NCBI RefSeq assembly: GCF_025486335.1 | Contig: NZ_JAOOPZ010000001.1 | Coordinates: 1 to 64,000 of the forward strand | Reading direction: 5' to 3' | Length of the DNA stretch: 64,000 nucleotides | Source of the DNA: Mycoplasma zalophi | GTDB taxonomy: Bacteria; Bacillota_I; Bacilli_A; Mycoplasmatales; Metamycoplasmataceae | In this document: in pieces, positions 23,208 to 34,282 of the stretch | Layout: every line of letters begins with the position of its first letter | Position numbering within the stretch: position 1 is the first letter of the stretch | Notes under the pieces: model-generated | Told to the model about the DNA's origin: nothing | The model's database searches: none | What the model saw: only the letters and a program-made list of their open reading frames with translations | Position numbers and translations under genes: made by a program

Positions 23208-24852
23208 ATAAATTCACCACCACAAGTGGTTCTTTGAAAAGAACTTTAAATATTTTTTTTCTAATCACTTTTCTTAGTTTTTCTTGAGTATCACGTAAAT
23301 TTATTGTTTTTGGATCTAATTCTTCAAATTCTTTGTTAAAACATTTTGAAACTATTTCATTAATTTGTTCTTTATTTTCTTTACTTATAATTCCATAGCC
23401 AACCACATTAATTTCACCTAATGGTTGTTTAGTTTTATAGTCTATTAAGCAAGAAACACCTATCATACCATCACGAGCTAGTGTTTCTCTTTCTTTAATT
23501 ACTTCATATGAAATATCACCAACTCCAAATCCATCAATAATAACATCACCAATGTGTCTTATTGAGTGTTTTTGAGATATTAATTTGTATTTTTCAAATT
23601 CTGCAACTTTTCCATTATTTAAAATAATACAGTTATTTAAATTCATTTTTGCTTCAGAAACGGCGTCATTTACTGCAACTGTTAAATAACGATATAGACC
23701 CTGAATAGGAATAAAATATTCTGGTTTAAGTGCTTTTATTACATCAACAATATCTTGTTTAGCAGGATTACATGAATAATATTCAAAGCTTGATAATTCG
23801 ATTAAATTAGATGTAGTTCTTGCAATTTCATCAAGCGTTAAAGCATATTTCACTTCTAAACCATTAACAGGAGGAGCTATAAATATAACAGCATCTGTTT
23901 CTTTAAATTTTAAATAAACATCATTTGAAGAAGCAATTCTTAAAAATCTTGTATATAATCTTTCAATTGCACCTGTAACTAAAATAACAGCATTATCCAC
24001 TTCATTTGCAATTTTATAATCAATAAATTCAGGAAGCTGCAAATTAGGTGACATTTTTTTAACTAAAGATATTAATTTTGAATAATTTAATCCGTATGTT
24101 ATGACTGGTCTATTATATTTTTTAGCCAATAATAAAATTTCATGTGCAGTAATCATATCTTCGTCATATAAACCAACAATTATTCTATTATCTGCTTTAG
24201 TTTCAATAAATTTATACTCTACCTGGCTAGTAATTCATAATTTATCTATTGTTCTACCTGGTGAATTAGAATGACCAGAATCCATAATTAAAATTTTTAG
24301 CGGATAGTCCGGAATTTGTTTTTTTATTCTTTGTAAATCTGTGTTTCCATATGGTCCTAAGTTACCAACCACAAAATTAGTTAAAAATAGAATATTTCCA
24401 TTTTTGTAATTAAAATTTAACCCTTGAATTCCTGGCAAAGCACCAGCTAATGGTATTGGAGTTATCTCTACGTTATTAAATTTCATTTTTTGATTAAATG
24501 TAATAACCTCAAAATCGCTATGTTCGATATTATATTTAGAAATTCTTTCTAAAATAATAAATTTATTGAAACTAGATGTATAAATTTTTAATCCTCTAAT
24601 TCTCATTAATAGTCAAGGTAAAGCACTGAAACTTTCGTTATGTATATCAGTTATAAAAACACCTGCAATATTTTTTTCATGTTTTTCTAAATAATCAAAA
24701 TCAGCGATTAAAGTGTCTATTCCATTATGACTATTGATTGGAACTTTTGTTCCTGAATTTATAATATAAATTTTTGATTCTATTTCTAAAATGTAACAAT
24801 TTTTTCCATTTTCATCTTGCCCTCCCAAAGCAAAGAAGTTAACTTTTTCCAT
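23197..24852 (-). CDS. RNase J paralogue with degenerate active site
   Basis: A 551-residue protein with the full RNase J layout: split metallo-beta-lactamase fold, beta-CASP insert (ITYGLNYSKLISLVKK, ILVTGAIERL) and C-terminal domain (FGVGDISYEVIKERETLARDGMIGV). The metal-site motifs are lost: the HxHxDH motif reads DIHNES (69-74), the downstream Gly-His-Ala motif reads SCNPAKQD, and the distal His motif (PVHGE) reads PIQGL. The N-terminal GGxxExGKN is kept as GGQDENGKN. Mollicutes usually carry two RNase J proteins, so this is probably the non-catalytic partner. The ATG follows AAAGGAAT. It begins the overlapping gene cluster that ends with lemA. Confidence 0.85.
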
Positions 24853-24966
24853 TTTATTCCTTTCATTATTATGTGAAATATTAAAAATAATAGTAATTTA
24901 TTATTTGATATATATTATTTAAATATTTTAAACTAAAACCTTCAATTTAAATATTTTTAAATAAAT

Positions 24967-24987
24967 AAAAAATGCAGCTGCATTTTT
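24967..24987 (-). terminator. Terminator of surface lipoprotein gene
   Basis: The palindrome centred on TGCAGCTGCA is flanked by A and T runs and lies 9 bases after the stop of the lipoprotein gene on the minus strand. Confidence 0.7.
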
Positions 24988-24995
24988 TTGTATGT

Positions 24996-27188
24996 TTATT
25001 CTCTATCGAATGAATGAATAGCATTAAGTATTGCCTCCATAACCTTATCAAAAGTTATTTTTTGAGTTGTTTGTCCTAATTTTATTGCTTGATTAATCGC
25101 AGAATTAACAGCGTCTCTAAAACTATTACTATTTAAATCTGCAATATCTTGGTAAGGAATAGGACCGTTTTCATTTTCTGATTTTTCTATATTATCCAAA
25201 AATGTATTTAAAAATGGGTTAGGACTTGTTTTTCTATATTCTTTGACAAAATTATCTGATGGAAATAAATATCCACTTTTAAACGCAAATGTTTCGACTG
25301 GGGTTAATGATAGCGATAAACTTTTATTAACTTGAATTTGTATTTTATAATCTGAATATAGTCATTTTAAAAATATTTTTGTTGCTTTATCAGCTTTTTC
25401 ACTTGCATGGAGTCCAATAATTGATGGTCCTTGAACAATAAATGTTCCTCTGTTTTTACTACTTGAGTTATTTTTTAAAGGAATAGAAGTTATAAGAGCT
25501 TCGTTTTTCAACATTGATGGTTTAGAATTATTATCTATCTTATTAAAGTTTTTTAATAATCAATACGCATAATAATTTTTTGGTAATTGTTCTTCTAATT
25601 TATTAATTTCTTCAATAGTTTTTGCCGACTTAATTCCTGTTAAAATACTGTTAACTAATTTTATATCACTTTCACTTGGTATTTTTTTTGTAAAGTAAAT
25701 TTTTTGAAAATCTTCTTTGTTATTTAAAAATAAATCTTTAGAAGGACTTGAATTGTGAAGAATTTTTAATTCTGATAAGCCACCTGAAAATTCTTTTATT
25801 TCATTTATATTTTGATTTGTTATAAATGCAGAGCTTTTTGTGGGTTTTTTGTTTTTTCACTCTGTATATTCTTGAGTATTATTTGGCTCTAAATTGTATA
25901 AAAATGTATCTGCACCAACTCCGGCTCCCCCATTAACTCAATCACCTATTCCTAAATATGATATTGTTTCATTTTTATATGAATAAGATTGAGGCACATA
26001 TTTTACGTAATTATATGCCAATGATGATGATATACTATATAGCATTACATGTTGAGTTTGCAAAGTTGTTGAATTAAAATCGGTTGCAATATTAAATTGA
26101 GTATAAAACCTCCCTGTGTTAGCTAAATCTACATACTGTTTTAATAAAGAAGTAAATTCATTATTTTCTTTTTTTGTAATAGCTTCATAATAATTTAAAA
26201 TATATTGTTTTGATTTTAAGGGTTTTAAATAATAATCATCAAAATTATTATTTGCCTGATTATACATTTGCATAAATAATTCGTTGACTGGATTATCCAT
26301 ACCTAAAGCAAATAATTTGTTTGTATTGCCAATATTATTTAGTATTTTTGCTATGAAATAACTAAATTTTAACATTCCGTCATATGTTGAAATAATAAAA
26401 TCATCTAACTTATTAATTTCATATTCACTAAAATCTATTTGATTTGCATCGTTTAATTTTCATAAATTTTCTAAATAATCTTTTGAAGCTTGATTTTGTT
26501 GTTTAAATAACTCTAAAGATTCATTTAAAATTGAATTATTTTCATTAGATATCAACATATCCGTATGTGTTTGCGAATATTTAGTATCTAAAATATTTAA
26601 AATGTATCCCAGCAATAATTTATTAACACTTAATATTTCAGAAGATTGTCCAAAAGGTAAAATTCATTTCTTTGAACTATCTAATCCTAATATTCTATAT
26701 GATTCAATTGTAGATTTGTTTACTAAGTCAGTATTAACATCATCAAGGTCTAAAATCATGTCATGTGACCCTAAAAATACTGCTGTAGAAGGATAATTTA
26801 AAACTAAATTACCTAAAGTTTTTTTATCTTTTGCAACTATTTTTTGCTTTAAATTATTATATACATCGGTGTAGCTAAAACCAAAATTATAATTAGATTC
26901 TACTTTTAACGCATCTTTTAATTCTTGGCTATTTTCAGTATCATCTAAATATTTGTTATATTCTGAGATAATAGTTTCTAACGCATCATGTCTTTTAGCA
27001 TCAGTTGTTGGTCCAAAATGCGAAATAATTCTAATTTTTTCTGCGACTTTACCACTTTCTTCATCTTTTGAAAAATATGCATTTTGATCATATTTAGTTA
27101 CTCTTTGACAGCTTGCCCCCATTGCTGTGAAGGGAATAACTAAAGTTAAAACTCCTACTCATTTCAAAATATTTTTAAATTTGAACAT
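24996..27188 (-). CDS. Large surface lipoprotein, possibly P68/solute-binding-like
   Basis: A 730-residue lipoprotein with signal peptide and lipobox (MGASC, Cys27). The body reads like an extracellular solute-binding fold: an N-terminal strand KIRIISHFGPT, the segment VFLGSHDMILDLDDV and WILPFGQSSEILSVNK (a pattern seen in the mycoplasma P68 surface lipoprotein group), and a C-terminal NRGTFIVQGPSIIGLHAS. No permease or ATPase gene lies beside it, so a transport role is not supported by context. Several in-frame TGA codons are Trp. It is flanked by terminators and has its own promoter region upstream. Confidence 0.75.
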
Positions 27189-27281
27189 AATTAAATTATA
27201 TATGAAATATATAAAAACTAAAAAATACAAGAAAAAATGTTGTTGCTATTAATTTTTTGATTTTTTTTATAAAAATAAAAA

Positions 27282-27305
27282 ATGTCAAGAATAATCTTGA
27301 CATTA
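27282..27305 (-). terminator. Terminator of pdhAB
   Basis: The 9-bp stem AATGTCAAG/CTTGACATT is followed on the minus strand by TTTTTATTTTT. It lies 14 bases after the pdhB stop. Confidence 0.85.
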
Positions 27306-27318
27306 AAAATATAAATAA

Positions 27319-28314
27319 TTATTTTTTGTATAATTCTTTGATTTCGTGAGCAATTTTTTTAGCATCAACCATAAATAATGGTTCTAATGATGGTAAAGGA
27401 ATTGTTACATCTGGTCCAGCTAAACGAACTGGAGCAGCTTTTAAATCATCAAAGCAGTATTGGTTAACACGTGTAATAACTTCTGAAGCAATTGATAATG
27501 TTGAAACAGCTTCTGTAACAGCAATAACTTTTCCTGTTTTCTTAACTGATTTAACAATTGTTTCTGTATCCATTGGTTTTAAAGTTTGTAAATCAATAAC
27601 TTCAACTGATCCTTCAAATCCTTCTTCGTTTAATTGTTTTAAAGCTGCTAGTGTTTCATGAACCATATGTCCGTATGTTACAACTGTTAAGTCTGATCCT
27701 TCAACAATAACATTTGCTTTACCTAATTCAACTTTGTAGTATCCTTCAGGAATTTCTTGTTTGAACGCACGGTAATCACGTTTGTGTTCTAAGAAGATAA
27801 CTGGATCTTCACTTTCCATAGCTGCAATCATTAAACCTTTTGTGTTGTAAGGTGTTGAAGGCATAACTACTGTTAACCCTGGAATGTGTGAGTAAATTGT
27901 TTCAATTGATTCTGAGTGGTGTTCTAAAGCTTTAACCCCTCCACCTGCTGGCATTCTAAATACCGCAGGAACACTGTATTTTCCACGTGTACGGTTACGC
28001 ATACGAGCTGCATTTGTACAAATTTGTGCTAATGCATATCATGAGAATCCTGAGAATTGGAATTCAACAACTGGTCTTAATCCTGCAAGTGCAGCACCAA
28101 TTGCTGTCCCAGCAATAGCTGATTCTGAAATTGGAGCATCTCAAACTCTATCTGTTCCAAATTCTTGTTGTAATCCTTCTGTTGCACGGAAAACTCCACC
28201 TTCGAACCCTGCATCTTCACCATATAGAACATATTTTTCATCTTTAGCGAACATTAATTTTAAAGCTTGGTTTAAAGCACCTATATTATTTACGGTAATT
28301 TTTTTATCTGACAT
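27319..28314 (-). CDS. pdhB: Pyruvate dehydrogenase E1 component, beta subunit
   Basis: Beta subunit of the thiamine-diphosphate-dependent E1 of pyruvate dehydrogenase, which makes acetyl-CoA from pyruvate. The 331-residue protein has the expected order: [42 protein letters not shown] (cofactor-activating Glu), the GGxxxxEHHSES loop and the C-terminal [15 protein letters not shown]. It follows pdhA after 24 bp and shares its transcript. The first third is only visible with TGA as Trp. Confidence 0.97.
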
Positions 28315-28338
28315 AATTTATTTCCTTAAAATACTCAA

Positions 28339-29430
28339 TTATAAGTATTTTTTCCCTTCTTCAAGTTGTTCTTTTAATTCAGGTGTAAGTTCTTTATATG
28401 TGTATTTAAAGATGTCTTCATATCCTTCTTTTGTTAAATCTTCTGTAGATTGTTCATATGCTTCTTTTGCTGCTTTAAGTTGTTCATCTCAAATTTGATT
28501 TTTCAATTCTTCTGTTAAGATACCTTTTTCAAATAAGAATTTTTCAATACGGTGCATTGGTTCTCATTTTTCTTTTTCTTCTTCTAATTCACGTGAACGG
28601 TAAACACGTGGGTTATCTGAAGTAGTGTGTTGTCCTTGACGTCATGAAACAAATTCAACTAGAACAGGTCCATTTCCTTGACGAATGTATTCAGCAACTT
28701 CTTTAGCAACTTCATAAGAAGCTAATAAGTCGTTTCCATCAACACGTAGTCCTGGGATGTTATATGAAATAGCTCTTTGTGATAATGTAGAAACTGTGTA
28801 ACTGTTGTGTTCTGGAACTGAGATAGCTCATTGGTTATTTGCAACTACATACATAACTGGTAAGTGACGTACTGCTGCTATGTTTAGTGATTCATGGAAT
28901 TCACCCTCATTTGTTCCACCATTTCCAATTAATGATAATACTAATGGTTTTTCAACTTTTTGTTGTTTTAATGCATATGCAACTCCAGCTGCATGTGATA
29001 ATTGTGATCCTATAACAACTTGCATAGGTGTTGAATTAACATCAGCTGCAAAGTGAGCACCTTGTTCTGACCCTCTTCAATAGTTAAACATATTTCTCAT
29101 TGTTACACCATGTGCTAACATTGTTGCTAAAGCACGATAGTGAGGTACCAATCAATCTTTTTTAGTTAAAATTGCTCCTAGAGCACTTAAAAATGCTTCT
29201 TCTCCTAAATTAGGTGCAAATGTTCCTAAACGACCGGTTTTTTGTAATTGTAATGCATACATGTCTAATTGACGTGACATTACCATGTATTTATACATTT
29301 GTAATAATTCTTCATTTGTAGCTGTTGTTTTGTAATTTTTGTCAATTAAATCTCCATTAACATCTACTAAACGAATCATTTCATCTTTATCTGACATTAC
29401 TAGGCCAGGTTTAATATATTTGAAATCCAT
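28339..29430 (-). CDS. pdhA: Pyruvate dehydrogenase E1 component, alpha subunit
   Basis: Alpha subunit of pyruvate dehydrogenase E1 (363 residues), carrying the thiamine-diphosphate motif as GNGGTNEGEFHESLN...VVANNQ; the first Asp of the usual GDG is Asn, a change I believe also occurs in other mycoplasma PdhA proteins. The conserved phosphate-loop region GPVLVEFVSWRQGQHTTSDNP is intact. The ATG at 29430 follows AAAGGAAAT; an in-frame ATG 10 codons upstream lies before the ribosome binding site. Divergent from pta-ackA, which uses the acetyl-CoA that this enzyme makes. The E2 and E3 genes are not in the window. Confidence 0.96.
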
Positions 29431-29664
29431 TTGAAATATTTCCTTTCGTTTTCTTTGCAATTTTTTTATGCATATATATTATAAATTATATTTTTGAAAA
29501 AGTTTTTAGAAATCAGGCAAAAAAATTATTGAAAAGCAAAAAAAACAACGTTAAAAATAACAAATTTTTGTTTTTTTGAAATTTTTTTGTTTTTCTTACC
29601 GTTTATAAATTAAAATTATTACGAGAAAAACAAAACATAATTATAAATAAAAGGAGATTATTTA
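29431..29664. other. Divergent promoter region pdhA/pta
   Basis: This 234-bp AT-rich gap separates two divergent operons that act in consecutive steps of acetate fermentation. AT-rich boxes on both strands (for example GTTTATAAATTAAAAT near 29600-29617 toward pta) are compatible with promoters, and AAGGAG before the pta ATG is the ribosome binding site. No riboswitch-like structure or RNA gene was recognised. Confidence 0.4.
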
Positions 29665-30642
29665 ATGGAATTATCTAAATACTCAAAATATATAAATGAT
29701 TTGCTTAAAGAAAAAGCATCTGAAAAAGTTTTAAGCGTTTTATTTATAGATGGAGATGATAAAAGAGCTCGTGAAGCAGCTAAATATTTAAAAGACAATA
29801 ATTTAGCAAAACCTATTATGTTATTAGAGACCAAAAATCAAATTGTTGATGATGGACTTGAAAATCTAATAATGGAAGAATTAGGAGCACAAAAAGATGC
29901 ATATGCTTTAAAACTAGCAGAAATAAGAAAAGGAAAAGAAGATTACGAAACAGTAAGAAAATATCTTGACACTCGTCCATACTTTGGTGCAATGATGTTA
30001 AGAAATAAAGATATAGATTCAGCAGTTGGTGGATTAATTTATTCAACAGCAGATATTTTAAGAGCTGCATTTAAATCAATCGGACCAAAACCAGGAATCA
30101 AAACAATATCATCACTAATGGTAATGCACAAAGGTGATGAAAAAGTTATTATCAGTGACCCTTCAACAGTAGAAAAACCTACAGCTGAACAATTAGTTGA
30201 TATTGCAAGAAACGCAACAGAATTTGCAAGAACAATGAAAATGAATGATCTAACAGGATTTTTAACATACTCAACAAATGGTTCAGGTAAAGGAGAAAAT
30301 CCAGATTTAGTAAGAAAAGCAGTTGCACTTGCAAGCGAAGATACTTCTTTAAATATTATTAAAGGAGAAATGCAATTTGATGCAGCTTATAATTTAGACG
30401 TAAGAAAACACAAATTCCCTTCAGCACCACAAGAAGAATTAGGAATTTATGTTTTCCCTAACTTAGAAAGTTGTAATATAGGAGCTAAAATGGCTCAAAG
30501 ATTAGGAAACTATGGAGCAGTTGGAGCAATAATCCAAGGTGTTAATGCAGCTATTAATGATTTTAGTCGTGGAGCAACAGTACAAGATGTTATCGATGTT
30601 ACTTCAATTACAATCTTAAAAGGATATGACTTTTTAAAATAA
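29665..30642 (+). CDS. pta: Phosphate acetyltransferase
   Basis: Converts acetyl-CoA and phosphate to acetyl phosphate. The 325-residue protein has the short Pta/EutD layout: an N-terminal VLFIDGDDKRAREAAKYL, the segment ADILRAAFKSIGPKPGIKTISS, and the C-terminal FPNLESCNIGAKMAQRLG followed by GPxxQG-like AIIQGVNAAINDFSRG. The ribosome binding site AAGGAG precedes the ATG. Its stop overlaps the ackA start by one base, giving coupled translation of the two enzymes of the substrate-level phosphorylation pathway. Confidence 0.95.
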   Translation: MELSKYSKYINDLLKEKASEKVLSVLFIDGDDKRAREAAKYLKDNNLAKPIMLLETKNQIVDDGLENLIMEELGAQKDAYALKLAEIRKGKEDYETVRKYLDTRPYFGAMMLRNKDIDSAVGGLIYSTADILRAAFKSIGPKPGIKTISSLMVMHKGDEKVIISDPSTVEKPTAEQLVDIARNATEFARTMKMNDLTGFLTYSTNGSGKGENPDLVRKAVALASEDTSLNIIKGEMQFDAAYNLDVRKHKFPSAPQEELGIYVFPNLESCNIGAKMAQRLGNYGAVGAIIQGVNAAINDFSRGATVQDVIDVTSITILKGYDFLK

Positions 30643-31829
30643 TGAAAAAAATATTAGTAGTTAATCCAGGTTCTTCATCATTAAAATGATCTTTATATTC
30701 AAAAGATAAATTAGACTTAATAGCAACAGGACTTTGTGAAAGAATAAATTTAGATGGTAGAATAATTACCAAATTTCAAGGACAAAAATATGTTGATGAT
30801 TTAAATTTACCAAATCATACAACTGCAGTACATGAATTAATTGAACTATGAAAAAAATATAACATCATTCACGATTTAAGTGAATTAATTGCAATTGGAT
30901 TTAGAACACCATTTTCAAGTAAAAAATATTTAAGTCCAGTTATTTACGACGAAGATGTTAAACAAGCAATTGAACGTACTACAAAATTTGTACCACTTCA
31001 TGCACCTGCAACTTTAACAACTGTTGATGCATTTGAAAAAAATATTCCTAATATAACAAAAATAATTGCTCAAGATACGGCTTTCCACGTTACTATGCCA
31101 AAAATTAATAGCACATTTGCAATTAACCAAGAATGAGCTAAAAAATATGATATTTTTAAATTTGGTTACCATGGACTAAGTCATGATTACATTACATCAA
31201 AAATGAAAAAAGTTTTAGGTAAACAAAAAGTTAATATTGTTATTGCTCACCTAGGATCAGGTTCAAGTGTTTGTGCAGTTAGGGATTCAAAATCTATTGA
31301 TGTTTCAGTTGGATTTAGTAGTTTAGATGGACTAATTATGGGAACACGTTCAGGAAATATTGACCCAGGTATTCCTGATTACTTAATTAGAGTTGAAGGT
31401 TGTGACCCTCAAGATGTATTTGAAATGATGGTAAAAAAATCAGGTTTATTAGGTGTAAGTGGATTATCAAATGACATTAGAGATTTACATGAAGCAGCAG
31501 CTAATGGAAATGAAGATGCAGCTTTCGCAATAGATTTATTTGCTTCAAAAGTAGTTGATTACATAGCAAGCTACATTAATAAAATTCAAAAACCAATTGA
31601 CGCTATTGTATTTACAGCAGGTATTGGTGAAAATGATGAAATTATAAGAGAAAAAGTTGCAAATCAATTACAAGTTGCATTTGGTGTAAAATTATCTCAA
31701 AAAGCAAATTTAGAATCATATGATGACTATAAACTAATTTCTTCAAAAACTTCTAAAATACCAGTATATAAAGTAAGAACAAACGAAGAAATAGTTATTG
31801 CACGTTACGTAAAAGAATTAAGTAAATAA
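30642..31829 (+). CDS. ackA: Acetate kinase
   Basis: Makes ATP and acetate from acetyl phosphate and ADP, a main energy step in fermentative mycoplasmas. The 395-residue protein has NPGSSSLKW (8-16), AQDTAFHVTMP, FGYHGLSHDY, the IMGTRSGNIDPGIP loop and FTAGIGEND. The normally invariant GHRVVHGGE segment reads GFRTPFSSK (86-94): the Arg is kept but both His residues and the Gly pair are replaced. PLHNPAN reads PLHAPAT. Despite this, the frame is intact and the gene is in the usual operon, so it is probably functional but unusual. Confidence 0.92.
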
Positions 31830-31834
31830 TTTTC

Positions 31835-31865
31835 AATACACAGCTTATGCTGTTGTATTTTTTTA
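31835..31865 (+). terminator. Terminator of pta-ackA
   Basis: The stem AATACACAGC/GCTGTTGTATT with one bulged base is followed by a run of T residues just after the ackA stop. Confidence 0.75.
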
Positions 31866-31968
31866 ATTTGGCTCAAAATTGAAATAAATTTATGTGATTT
31901 TCTGTTTTAAGGTTAAATATAAATTATAATTTTATAAATAAAATTAACAATTTTTAGTTAGGAGAATT

Positions 31969-32553
31969 ATGTTTAATAAAAAAATTATTATATTTTGTGG
32001 TCCAAGTGGTGTTGGAAAGGGCACTATTGAAGCTAGATTATTTGATGATATTGCCTTAAAATTAAAACTTTCTGTTTCAGTAACAACGAGAGCACCTAGA
32101 AAAGGTGAAATCGAAGGCATACATTATTATTTCATTTCAAAAGAAAAATTTGAAGAACATATAAAAAATAATGATTTAATAGAATGATCTCAACATTTTG
32201 ATAATTATTATGGAACTTTATATAGTAATTTACAAAAAATAACTAATGAAGGGTTTATCCCATTTTTAGAAATTGAAACAAATGGAGCTATTCAAATTTT
32301 AAATAAATATAAAAACCAAAAAATTGAAGATAAAATTATTTCAATTTTTGTTATGCCACCTTCATTTAAAGAATTAGAAAGAAGAATTACTGAAAGAGGT
32401 TCAGAAACACCAGAAACAATTAAAAAAAGAATGGAAAAAGCTTTTGATGAAGTTAAATACTCAAATTTATTTAAACACACAGTTGTAAATGACACAGTTG
32501 AGGGTACTTATTTAGAAATTAAAAATATAATTGAGAAAGAATTTAATTTATAA
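31969..32553 (+). CDS. gmk: Guanylate kinase
   Basis: Phosphorylates GMP to GDP. The 194-residue protein has the P-loop GPSGVGKGT (11-19), the GMP-binding signature SVTTRAPRKGEIEGIHYYF and the ERGSETPETIKKRM helix. Ribosome binding site TTAGGAGAA. First gene of a long operon in which each start codon overlaps or nearly overlaps the previous stop. Confidence 0.96.
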
Positions 32554-33305
32554 TGGCAATTAAATTTGTCATAAAATCAGAAACAGGACCTATTAGAAAA
32601 GAAAACCAAGATTTTGCAGGTTTTATAAACAAAAATAATGTTTATATGGGGATTTTATGTGATGGCATGGGAGGACATAAAAATGGTTCTGTTGCTTCTA
32701 AAATTGCAGTTAAAGAATTTATAGATTTTTTTTCAAATTCACAAATAGAAAAAATTGATGCATTTGATTCTAAAAATATTCAAAAATGATTTCAAGATGG
32801 TTTAGAAAAAGTTACCAAAAAAATGAAATCACTAGCAAATATGGATATTCAATATCTAGATATGGGGACAACATTAGTTCTTTGTTTATTTTTTGAAAAA
32901 GAAAAAGAATTATATATTTTTAATTTAGGTGATTCTAGAGCATATTTATATAATGGTTTTTTACATCAAATCACAAAAGATCAAAATATTATGAATTACT
33001 TAATAGAAAAAGAAGATCTTAGTCCTGAAAAAGCAAAAAACATTAAAGGTTGAGATCGTTTAGTAAGCGCTTTAGGACCTAGAAAAAATGGAATAGCTGA
33101 CACTTTTTCTGTTCATAAAAATTCTAATCCTAAATATATTATTTTAACTTCAGATGGTATTCATAGTTTTGTTCCTAAAATTTTATTTGAAACTATTTTA
33201 AATGACAATTCTTCTATTGATAAAAAAGCAGATAAATTAATTAAAAATGCAATTGAACTAAAATCAAATGATAACCTTACTTGTTTAATTATGGAGATTA
33301 AATAA
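32553..33305 (+). CDS. prpC: PP2C-type protein phosphatase
   Basis: A 250-residue metal-dependent Ser/Thr phosphatase of the PPM/PP2C class. Motifs: ENQDF (metal-binding Asp), ILCDGMGGHKNG (metal-binding Asp and Gly), MGTTLVLCLFF, NLGDSRAYLY, ILTSDGIH and SNDNLTCLIM (metal Asp). It overlaps gmk and the kinase gene by one base on each side. With the next gene it forms the phosphatase-kinase pair common in Firmicutes. Confidence 0.95.
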
Positions 33306-34282
33306 TGGAACAAAAAATGCACAAATTAACATCACTTTACAATGTTATAAACAAGAATTTAGGTAAAGGTGGTATGGGTTATGTTTGACTTTGTGAAAAT
33401 AAAATCACTAAAGAAAAAGCAGCAATTAAAATTTTAAAAAGTGAATATACTTTAGTAGAAAAAAACCGTTTTCAAAACGAAATACTGAATTTAAAAAACA
33501 TAAATAGTAAATATGTTGTTAAATACTATGATTCTAATTTTAGTGAAGATGAACAGTGAATAAGTATGGAATATGTAGAAGGCGAAAGTTTGAAACAATG
33601 TATTTTAAAACAAAAATATTTAGATTTAGAAACAGCACTAGACTATGCTAAGATGATAGCTCAAGCATTAGCAGATATCCATAATATGAATTTAATTCAC
33701 CGAGATTTAAAAAGTTCAAATATTATAATTGCAAATAATGGAGATGCAAAAATTATTGATTTTGGAATAAGTTTAAGTAGCGAAAGTGAAAGATTAACAA
33801 AAGAAAATAATGTAATTGGGACAGCCGAATATTTAGCACCTGAATTAATACAAAATATAGAACCCGCTTCATTTCAAAGCGATATGTATAGTTTTGGAAT
33901 TTTATTATTTGAAATGTTAGAAGGCACAGTACCATTTACAGGTCATGAAAAATTAGTTGCTCACATAAATAGCAAAATACCAAATTTAACAAGATTAAAC
34001 ACTATGATACCCCAATCAGTGCAAAATATAATTAACAAATGTTGTGCTAAAAGTCCTAGCAATCGATATCAAAATATGATGTATGTATTAGATGATTTAA
34101 AACATGCTCTTGATCAAGATAAAATGATTGAAAAAAAAATAAATCCTAACAAAAAGAAAAGAAAAACTCTTGTTGAAATATTTGAAAATAAAAATTTTAC
34201 ATTATCATTACTTATTACAGGTAGCATTTTGTTGTTTATTACTCTTATATGTTTGATACTATTAACAAAAGGAATAATATAA
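33305..34282 (+). CDS. pknB: Ser/Thr protein kinase (PknB/PrkC type)
   Basis: A 325-residue membrane-anchored kinase. It has the Gly-rich loop LGKGGMGYVWL, AAIKIL (ATP-binding Lys), MEYVEGESL hinge, IHRDLKSSN catalytic loop, IIDFGIS and APE-like LAPE. A basic stretch (KKINPNKKKRK) leads to a single C-terminal membrane segment at about 301-323. The extracellular PASTA repeats of Firmicute PrkC are missing; only a few residues follow the membrane segment, so it cannot bind peptidoglycan, in keeping with a cell without a wall. Its stop overlaps the rsgA start. Confidence 0.95.

Noticed and set aside
29816-30070. Leu-rich minus frame opposite pta
   Set aside because: Composition is typical of a reverse reading of a Lys/Glu-rich gene; pta is certain.
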